A stretch of DNA of 64,000 nt, from NCBI GenBank assembly GCA_036971475.1, contig JBAIZL010000005.1:166821886-166885885 (forward strand), given 5' to 3'. A model generated the notes under the pieces. That model did not search any database. It was not told where the DNA came from and saw only the letters and a program-made list of their open reading frames with translations. Of this stretch, positions 56,753 through 64,000 are shown in pieces. The position numbers and the translations under genes were made by a program. The first letter of the stretch is position 1. Each line of letters starts with the position of its first letter. The DNA is from Prosapia bicincta. Lineage: Eukaryota; Arthropoda; Insecta; Hemiptera; Cercopidae.

Positions 56753-57871
56753 TTAGTTTTCCAATTGACTGTGGGCACCATGCTCTTTTCTTGTCCCCAC
56801 GCCTGTCCTTGCCTTAACACCGTTTATCTCTCCATTGTATCTCCCATCTGCTTCATAAGTTCTATTTTCTGTGTTACTCTCATATTTAAATTCCATTTCC
56901 CATTTTCCAAACTCGAGTTGTGCCTCCACATTCATTAACATATCCGTACCTATGATCATTTCTCTCAATAAGCTTTGTACCACTAAGCATTGAGACGGAT
57001 ATTTAACTCCTCCTCTTTCTCCTATTACCATTTTCATTTTATTAATCTTTTCAATTTTCTTACTAGTTGCGGTTCGAATTGTTAAATTTTTTATTGGCAG
57101 TACCTCCATCTTTCCTACTTCATTTCTTAACCTTCCCTGCTCTCCTAATATTTTCTCCCTTACATCTTCTACTTTCCTAAAGCTCTCATCTGTTATCTTT
57201 CTTTCCCCCTTCACCTTTAATTTTAACTCTCCTAACTCTTCTGCGTTTTTCTTTGTTACATTTTCTACTTTCTCTACCTCTTTTTTATTAATTTCTATCT
57301 CATCAGCTATTATTTCTTTTGTTTCCTCAAAATTTGTCTTAATCTCCTCCTCTAATTCTCTATCTTTCTCCTCTATGTCTCTTCTCACATCCTCTATTTC
57401 AGTATTATCCTCTGTCCTCATATCCTCTATCATTTTCCTATTTTCCTCCCTTATTTCCTCTTTTATGGATTTCAAATCCTCCTTCATCCCTCTCATTTCG
57501 TCTCTATTTTCCTTTAATTTTTTGTTTATTTCCCTCATATCCTCACTGATATCTTTCATTACCCCTTTTATTTCATCTATCTTATCTAATTGTCTATTTA
57601 TTTTTTCATTATTTATATTTAATTGTCTATTTATTTTTTCATTATTTATATTTAATTGTCTATTTAGATCCTCTCTCATATCCTTCATCTCCTCTTTTAT
57701 TTTCTCACTCCCTTTTTCACTCATTTCCATGAGAGTTCTCATCATCTCCCTTAAATCTTCATTCTCATTATTTCCCCGTTTTTGTTGTTGGGTTTGCATA
57801 GGTGGTAGTCCCCTAGCTTCTTCTACCTCAATGTTTCCTATTGGCATATCTGTGCCTTCCATTTCTTTCAT
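56753..57871 (-). CDS. Gag-like coiled-coil protein with partial retropepsin-like domain, element B
   Basis: About 372 residues from ATG 57871 (TTG two codons earlier possible). The order is the same as in element A: short leader with TDMPIGNIEVEEARG, a long coiled coil, KMEVLPIKNLTIRTA, LLREMIIGTDMLMNVEAQL, basic tail ending HGAHSQLEN. It is longer than A because the coiled coil keeps more heptads, including about three tandem copies of an 11-residue unit (QLNINNEKINR), and a KVKGERKITDESFRKV segment that A lacks. The frame is open throughout, so the protein may be or may recently have been expressed. Confidence 0.8.
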   Translation of the reverse strand: MKEMEGTDMPIGNIEVEEARGLPPMQTQQQKRGNNENEDLREMMRTLMEMSEKGSEKIKEEMKDMREDLNRQLNINNEKINRQLNINNEKINRQLDKIDEIKGVMKDISEDMREINKKLKENRDEMRGMKEDLKSIKEEIREENRKMIEDMRTEDNTEIEDVRRDIEEKDRELEEEIKTNFEETKEIIADEIEINKKEVEKVENVTKKNAEELGELKLKVKGERKITDESFRKVEDVREKILGEQGRLRNEVGKMEVLPIKNLTIRTATSKKIEKINKMKMVIGERGGVKYPSQCLVVQSLLREMIIGTDMLMNVEAQLEFGKWEMEFKYESNTENRTYEADGRYNGEINGVKARTGVGTRKEHGAHSQLEN

Positions 57872-58100
57872 TTCCAAACTTGTCCCTTTTTCCTGGTCCC
57901 CTACAACTACCAGTTCGCCTATAATATTTTCTTCTTTTTTTTTTCTGTAAGTAACTTATTATACAAACATAAACAATTTTTTATATATACTATAAACCTA
58001 GCCTTGATTCTATTCAACTCAGTGTTTAATTTTACAAAATTTTTTCTAAATCTATTTCCAGTTCAAATGTTTTTCATATAAAAAGTTCTAAATTAAATCG

Positions 58101-58240
58101 AGCTCCCACGTTGTTGCGCCAATTATAATATAATTTCCTAAAGACGCTATACAACGGGGTTTTACTATTAAATATTTAAATGAATAATTAATTCTTTATT
58201 ATTATTTTTCTAATAATCGTACCCCACGTTGGTGTGCCAA
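58101..58240 (-). other. duplicated primer-binding region of element B
   Basis: On the minus strand the 5' LTR end at 58242 is followed by TTGGCACACCAACGTGGGGT (58240-58221). About 100 bases on comes a second site, TTGGCGCAACAACGTGGG (58122-58105), which matches that of element A. Between them lies a copy of the LTR tail, including CCCCGTTGTATAGCGTC. So a U5-plus-primer-site segment is present twice, in diverged forms. Confidence 0.75.
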
Positions 58241-58868
58241 ATGTAAAGTTTTTATAAAACGCAATACAACGATGTTTTATACTATTAAATGAAGATATAT
58301 TATTTCTATTTAATAACCAAAACCAAAAAACTACTCAGGAACATTTCATTATTCTTTATTATTACAATTTCATCTCAACATTTAAACAATAAACACATAA
58401 CAAAAATTTATAACTTAACAAGTTTTAACAAACTATACTAAACTCACTTTCTTTGATTTTTAGTTACAAATTTTTAATATACCCTAGGCTAATTTTACGA
58501 TCTCTTATTATCTCGGGGTTATAGCATGGGCTATATTTTTTTTTTAATTCTTAGGTTAATTAAATAAATTTTGAACAAACAATATTAAATTTTGAAATTA
58601 GCTTTAATAAATATTTTCCGGATGGAAATACTTAAATTTTGAATATGCAAAAAGGCTAAACTATTTGAACTGGATTATTTCTTATTTCTTACTATTAATT
58701 AACTACAAGATATTCTAATGTACAATTTTAAACTTCCTTATTATCTTAAATGTCCATTAAAGTTTATTTTTTATAGCGCTAGATACTTATCTCATCAAAT
58801 AACGGCAAATGGCTGTTTGCTCACACTAGAATTCCGTTTCTCTTTAATTTGACATTTTACACACTTAA

Positions 58869-60685
58869 CCCTACAACTGGCAATCGCCGCATGAGACGGC
58901 GACAGACACTTTACGTGGAGTGGCATCGCCGTCTTACACGGCGACCGAACGGTTGCTTTATAATCGATGTTTTTCTCGGCATCTAATAATCAGTTTGCGT
59001 AGTACATTACACAGTTAGTTTCAAAAGGATGTGGACTTTCATTTTATGTTCACCCAGAATATTTTTACGACTATGGCCTTGCTAAATATCTCCCGACAAA
59101 CAGACAGCTGTGAGCTGACGTAATGTTTACGTTTTTGACGTATATGCGCCCGTCTTTGTTGCTTGTTGTGCACTAAGGTTGTTGATCTGTTTTATTGTAA
59201 TATAATCATGGACAACTTACTTCAAGTGACATTAGGGAACTATTAGAATGTGATAGTGATGATGCTGATAGTTGGAGTGACATTTCAGATGTAGAAAAAA
59301 TACCGGAAGACGTCGGGGTCAACCGGGCTACGATCCCTGGCAAAAGGTTAGGCCTCTTCTTGATCATATGAATGCTGCAATGAAAAATTATTTCATACCC
59401 AAACAAAACATTTCGATAGATGGAAGTTTGATAGGCATGAAGAACCGCTGCAAATTTATACAGTACCTACCTAAGAAAAAACAGCAGATTCGGTATAAAA
59501 AAATTTGAGACATGTGATAGTGACTCCAGTTATATACTAAATGTTTCACTATACAGTGGGAAAGATTTTTTGGCTAATGGAGATGATCCTTTTACACAAA
59601 AAGTTGTTGTCAATGGGTTGCAAATTTGTCAACTCCTTGATAAGGGATACCATGTTTTTACTGATAACTGGTATACAAAACTGCCTCTTGCCCAAGAACT
59701 AGCTTCAAGAAATACTTTTTTGACAGGAACTGTCAATAAAAATACTAAAGATCTGCCTGTAAATGTAAAGAATGTGAATTTAGGAATTGAAAAAAGTGTT
59801 TATTACCGGTATAGGCCCTACAGAGGCAAAGTTTTATTGGTCAAATATAAACAGAAGAAAAGCCGTAAACCAGTTTACTTGATTAGTGCCGGTTGTCATG
59901 CAGAGGATAAGATGATAAGAAGCAAGCATTGGTCTTCAGGCAGTGAAACCCATCATGATTGACAGATATAATCACAATATGGGAGGGGTAGACAATTGTG
60001 ACAAGTCCATCTATCATTTGTCTGTATGTAGGCCTACCAATAAATACTAGGAACATTTCTTGGAGCACTTACCCGTACGCAATCTTTCCTATCTGTGTTT
60101 GTGCAATTTGTGTAGATAAAAAAGATGTAAAGAGGGTCAAATGTGTGTACTGGTGCCCTGGATGCAATGTAGGCATACACCCAATTTGTTACAAAACACT
60201 GAAGCACTTTTACAGGCCTACTAAGTCTGTAAAAAAAAGGAAAGTCTCTGAATCCGAGGAATCCGACTAAACTGACCGTTTTTTCGGTGTTGTTTTGGAT
60301 ATATGTTTGTGAATATAACTTTTTACCCGTTAGAAATAAGTGTACACATGACTGGAACCTTTTTTTTCTACATAAAGTTAGCTTTATTTTGTATATGTTA
60401 AGTTTTGTGTATTCTTTTGTGATTCTTAGTGATAGACTGTCAAAAACCAAAATTTGTGCTTTCAAAATATGAATTTTATTTTCTAGAGCTGTAACCATGG
60501 AAATAAAATGTTGAGTCACATATTTCCTTATGATAGTTTTATTCTGTGCATTTTTGTGATTAATTTGATATATTATACATCACTGTAATTATTTAACTTT
60601 TTTTTTGACGTATTTTAAAAAAATGCCTCTACGGTGGGGTAAAAACACCGCGCCACTACAGGATTTTTGACTGCCAGTTGTAGGG
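58869..60685 (+). mobile_element. decayed piggyBac element in the LTR of element B
   Basis: Ends CCCTACAACTGGCAATC and, in reverse from 60685, CCCTACAACTGGCAGTC are inverted repeats flanked by TTAA (58865-58868 and 60686-60689). The uninterrupted LTR at 53868-55346 shows a single TTAA at the same place, confirming the insertion. A subterminal hairpin with CGCCGT and ACGGCG lies near 58925-58945. The element is 1.8 kb, shorter than the 2.9-kb copy at 36537-39411. Confidence 0.95.
59200..60270 (+). pseudogene. piggyBac transposase, truncated and frameshifted
   Basis: Recognisable pieces in order: PWQKVRPLLDHMNAAMK (near 59335), NISIDGSLIGMKNRC with the first Asp, then the open frame about 59570-59962 with YHVFTDNWYTKLPLA (second Asp) and KSRKPVYLISAGCHAED, then MGGVDNCDKSIYHLS (third Asp, near 59980) in another frame, and a cysteine-rich end CAICVDKKD with YWCPGCNVGIHPICY. 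The N-terminal domain is almost gone and at least three frame changes are present. It is a different lineage from the copy at 37165-39015, but has the same domain order. Confidence 0.88.
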
Positions 60686-61529
60686 TTAAATTCGTTTTAT
60701 TTACTTCACATTATATTACCACTATATTATATTCTGAAATTCACTTCTCCTTAATTTAGTTTGGCCAATCTTCTTAACAAATCGGTATAATTTTGACGAA
60801 GTTCCTAATAAATAGAATTTTGACTGGTCTTGGCAGGTCCGATCTTGTAGCGTCACCCACGCTATCTCTGACTAAACTAACGCTTCGTTTTTTTTTTTTC
60901 TTTTAAAATGTTACAAATATGGCGGCCTCCTTCTTCTAAAACCCATGTTGTTATAATTCAGTTCGATTTCTTCTCACTAGAGTCGACTGCAACTGACCTA
61001 CTTCCATTTGTTTTTTACAGCTGTTAATGTCAACGAACTATTTTCACCAGTTTTAATTTTGTTAACATACTGTTTCAATTTTCCTTCCTTAACAACACTT
61101 CCAGTGTTTATTTAATTACTATTATTAGTGTGTGAAGTGTCTTTGTGTTTTACTTTTGTAATATTTTGAATTGTGTGTGTTTTGAGCCGAATTCATAGAA
61201 ACATAACCTTCTAATCTCATTGTTTACAATCGTATTTCACTTTCTCCTTCAAGTAATTACTTATGCCCTATGTTACTAATATTTACAATTTTGTTTGAAT
61301 ATAATTATTATTAGATTATCTTGTTTTAAATTTTATTTTATACAACAAATTTCTTTATGTATTTACAGTTCAAATATCTTATTTACTAATCTAGGCTTTT
61401 ACCTCAATTTAGTTTCAATTTTAACCTAACCAATCTTTTAATGAATTTCTTTTTAAATTTTGTGTGAGTTATTTCTAATATATTCTTCCAATTCTTAAAT
61501 AATATTATATAGCCCATTCTATAAATGTT

Positions 61530-61532
<3 letters not shown>

Positions 61533-61593
<61 letters not shown>
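61533..61593. repeat. (AT)n tract between element B and LTR C
   Basis: About 60 bp of AT repeats joining the start of element B to the tail of the next LTR copy. Confidence 0.95.
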
Positions 61594-61598
<5 letters not shown>

Positions 61599-63094
61599 GT
61601 AATTTTTAAAGAGACACAATACAATATACTTATGTTTTACTATTTAATAAATTGAATTTTTTATTTAAGACAAATAAAACTACTCAGGAACAATTCATTA
61701 ACATTTATTATCATTTCATCTCGACATTAAACAATACACACAAAACAAAATTTTACAACTTAACAATTTTTAACAAAATATACTAACTCTTTTTTCTTTT
61801 AATTTTAGAGTTACACAATTTTAATACCCTTGGCTAGTTTAAGATCTCTTGATATCTCGGGGTTATAGCATGGGCTATATTAACTCTTTGTTAATTAAAT
61901 AAATTTTGAAAAACACAATATTAAATTTAGAACATAGTTTTAATAAATATTTTCCTGATGGAAAAACTTAAATTTTGAATATAAAAAAAAAACTAAACGA
62001 TTTGAACTGGATTATTTCTTATTACTTACTATTAATTAACTACAAGATATTCTAATGTATAAAATTAAACTTCTCTATTATCTTAAAAGTCCACTAAAGT
62101 TATTTTATAGCGCTATTACTCAACTTAATAAATATCAAAATTTTGCTGGTCGCTTACGTAAATTCCCGTTCTCTCCAATTAAACATTTCACACACTTAAA
62201 TTCGTTTTATTTACTTTACTTTATATTAACACAGTATTACATTTTGTAATTCACTTCTCCTTAATTTAGTTTGGCCAATCTTCTTAACAAAACGGTATAA
62301 TTTAGACGAACTCTTTCCAACTAAATAGAATTTTGACTGGTCCTGGCTGGTTCCTCTAGTAGCGTCACCCACGCTAGAATGCTCTAACTACGCGTCCTTC
62401 GATTTTCTTTTAAAATGTTACAAATATGGCGGCCTTCTTCTTAAAAAAAAACACATATGGGTTATAATTTAGTTCGATTTCTTTCCACTAGACTTTACAT
62501 CAGACTTACTTTCTTCTGTTTTTACAGCTGATGTTTCCTTGACTTTCACACATGTTAATGTCAACGAACTATTTTCACCGTTTTACAGCTGATGCGTCCA
62601 CAATGAGCTTGTTTAGAATGGCGTTTTAACTTGGTTAAACCTGGTTGAAACTTACTGTTTTAATTTCCTATCCTCAACAAACCTTCCAGTGTTTATTTTA
62701 TTAATATTATTAGTGTGTGAAGTGTCTTTGTGTTTTACTTTTGAAATAGTTCTGAATTGTGTGTGTTTTGCTTGGTCTTTCATAAACATAACCTTTCAAT
62801 TTTCTTTTGTTTACAAACGTGTTCACTTTCTCCTTCAAGTAATTACTTAGCCCTATGTTCCTACAGTTTACAAATTTGTTTACACATAACCATTCTTAGA
62901 TTATCTTATTTTAATTTATGTGTTAGGTTATTTGATATAACAAATTTCCTAATACATTTCCAGTTCAAAAACCTTGTTTACAATTCTATGCTTTTACCTA
63001 AATTTAGTTTTCATTTAACCTAACCAATATCTTAATGAATTTCTTCCTAAATTTTGAGTGAGTTATTTCTCATCTATTTTCCAATTCTTAAATA
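61594..63094 (-). repeat. third LTR copy (C), cut by a Tigger
   Basis: On the minus strand this matches the LTR of elements A and B, closer to A: it shares GGTTATAATTTAGTTCG and the CTCTTTAAAAATTA end. The U5-like end is at about 61594 by an (AT)n tract. Homology reaches CCAATTCTTAAATA at 63094, about 50 bp short of the LTR start, where the Tigger begins. It could be a solo LTR or part of a full element continuing to the right. Confidence 0.82.
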
Positions 63095-64000
63095 CAGTAC
63101 AGTCTCGCTAATCCGGTCTCCGATGATCCGGACCTCCGGCTAATCCGGACGGCCCAAAAGTTTTGTTTAGTTATAGTATTTTACAGTGCACAATCAGTCT
63201 GCTGTCCACAAAAATATTTATTTTTATACGTCTATATTTGTTATTTTTCAAAGGGGTTTTCCTACTTTAATACTCAAATAATATAATTTATTCATTAAAA
63301 TATGAAATAGGTGTACCACTTGTTTGTTTCTTTTGCCTACTAAAGTAGAAAAAACTTCTTTGAAAAAATATATACAAATTAGATCACCCAACACTACAAC
63401 GTACGTGACATCAGAGACATCTTGCGATAAACAAAAGATAAAGGACCGCTGACTAAACGGATAAACAGTCTATCCGTCTGGCGTCAGGTCAGTTGTTTTG
63501 TCGGACAGATGCCACTTTTCCTGCTTCTCGCAAGATATCTGCTCAGTTGTCATTTAATTCTAGTGCGATATTGATCTGTGTTTTTTATTTACGTCTCGTT
63601 CAGTGTTCAGTGAAAATGGCGACTAAACGTAAGTCAGTGACAGTGACAATGGAACAAAAACTCCAAGCTTTGTTTCGTATTGATGGAGGTGAATCGCTTA
63701 TTAAAATTGCAAAAGAGTTAGGTGTGGGAAAACAAACTGTTTCCGATTGGAAAAAAAAGCGACAGGAAATTGAAGATTTTTGTGCAAAAATGGTTAGTAA
63801 AGACAGTTTAGGCGGCAGAAGCACTTTAAAAAAACCAAAAAATGAAACCCTAGATGATGCTTTGTATGTTTGGTTTTGCCAACAACGGGAACAGGGTGTT
63901 CCTTTATCGAGTGTAAATTTGCAAACGATCGCGCTGAAACTGAATGAAAAGTTAAAAGGAGACCCTAATTTTACTGCCAGTGTGGGATGGCTGTCACGGT
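63095..64000 (+). mobile_element. Tigger/pogo element, left part, running off the window
   Basis: A left terminal sequence CAGTACAGTCTCGCTAATCC follows a TA (63093-63094), and subterminal copies of (A)ATCCGGAC repeat at 63128-63150. This is the standard Tigger end. A 520-bp leader precedes the transposase start at 63616. The right end is outside the window. Confidence 0.9.
63616..64000 (+). CDS. Tigger/jerky-type transposase, N-terminal part, open to window end
   Basis: ATG 63616 begins MATKRKSVTVTMEQKLQAL. The CENP-B N-terminal helix-turn-helix follows (ESLIKIAKELGVGKQTVSD, WKKKRQEIEDF), then a linker (GGRSTLKKPKNETLDDALY) and the second DNA-binding domain (WFCQQREQGVPLSSVNLQ ... FTASVGWLSR). 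All 128 codons up to the edge are open, in contrast to the two decayed Tigger copies elsewhere in the window. The DDE domain lies to the right. It may be a young, possibly autonomous copy. Confidence 0.92.
   Translation, partial: MATKRKSVTVTMEQKLQALFRIDGGESLIKIAKELGVGKQTVSDWKKKRQEIEDFCAKMVSKDSLGGRSTLKKPKNETLDDALYVWFCQQREQGVPLSSVNLQTIALKLNEKLKGDPNFTASVGWLSR

Larger units (their letters stand above)
53868..61532 (-). mobile_element. LTR retroelement B, inverted relative of A, with nested piggyBac
   Basis: Minus-strand element: 3' LTR 53868-55346, internal 55347-58241, 5' LTR 58242-61532 (interrupted by the piggyBac 58869-60685). LTR tips on the minus strand are TGTAACATTTATAG and CTTTACA. The purine tract (AAATTAGAGGACAT) and the internal ORF correspond to those of A. 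It carries the same Gag-like ORF and lacks pol. The two LTRs are close copies except at the U5-like end. Together A and B make a roughly 13.7-kb imperfect palindrome. Confidence 0.87.
58242..61532 (-). repeat. 5' LTR of element B, split by piggyBac
   Basis: LTR segments 58242-58868 and 60686-61532 sum to about 1.47 kb, the size of the other LTR, after removing 58869-60685 and one TTAA. On the minus strand it starts TGTAACATTTATAG at 61532. Confidence 0.87.

Noticed and set aside
57375..57950. 191-codon plus-strand hydrophobic frame resembling a membrane protein
   Set aside because: Same effect: antisense of the coiled-coil ORF of element B.
60034..60519. 161-codon minus-strand frame
   Set aside because: Overlaps the cysteine-rich end of the piggyBac transposase on the other strand and has no similarity of its own.
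61404..61619. 71-codon minus-strand frame with YIYIYI repeats
   Set aside because: Translation of the (AT)n tract at an LTR edge.

Overview
The window is nuclear DNA of an insect with an AT-rich, repeat-rich genome; long introns suggest a hemimetabolous insect, possibly hemipteran, but nothing here fixes the order. The evidence is the 3' end of an arthropod Dscam1-type gene (plus strand, about 3.1-30.1 kb), an intron-split ubiquitin/ribosomal protein L40 fusion gene (minus strand, 42.3-47.2 kb) and a dense set of eukaryotic transposons: mariner, Tigger/pogo, IS630/Tc1-like, hAT, piggyBac, a LINE, Penelope-like elements and LTR elements. I found no bacterial-type operon, CRISPR array, tRNA or rRNA.

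Region 1-30.1 kb. The cytoplasmic tail of Dscam is encoded by exons at 3157-3341, 4949-5126, 8338-8496, a probable 27-nt microexon at 15455-15481, 18317-18380 and the last coding exon 28066-28135. Splice phases agree at every junction and the peptides follow the conserved insect Dscam tail down to the TAYDTVAV end. Retention of the intron after the second exon would give a 45-residue cysteine-containing alternative tail. The introns carry an apparently intact mariner transposase cut by the left edge, a TTAA-flanked inverted-repeat unit holding a Penelope reverse-transcriptase fragment, a decayed hAT, a nested AT/palindrome satellite, an internally deleted Tigger, a 3.6-kb terminal-inverted-repeat element with an IS630/Tc1-like pseudogene, and one TTAA-flanked element inside another.

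Region 30-40.1 kb. After a gene-poor stretch come a second decayed hAT, a minisatellite of about 13 copies of a roughly 68-bp unit, and a 5'-truncated RNase H-bearing LINE flanked by 41-bp target-site duplications. A 2.9-kb piggyBac element sits inside the LINE tail; its transposase is interrupted by one in-frame stop. The LINE landed next to the 3' end of a Penelope-like element.

Region 40-47.2 kb. The RpL40 gene has a 4.4-kb intron that splits ubiquitin near residue 64. The intron holds a decayed Tigger and a 218-bp hairpin whose arms each resemble a Penelope hammerhead-ribozyme motif. The 5'-UTR exon start was not found, so the promoter may lie beyond the retroelement nest.

Region 47.8-64 kb is a retroelement nest. 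Two related LTR elements with about 1.4-kb LTRs lie head to head, separated and flanked by (AT)n tracts, with a third LTR copy beyond. Both encode only a coiled-coil Gag-like protein joined to the C-terminal half of a retropepsin-like domain; the catalytic DTG segment lies downstream of the stop, which looks like a permuted order. No reverse transcriptase is visible, so they are probably non-autonomous. A decayed piggyBac is inserted in one LTR, with the sister LTR preserving the empty TTAA site, and a seemingly intact Tigger transposase enters at the right edge. The host genes and the transposons do not form a pathway; the window records two conserved host genes with layered transposon insertions around them.
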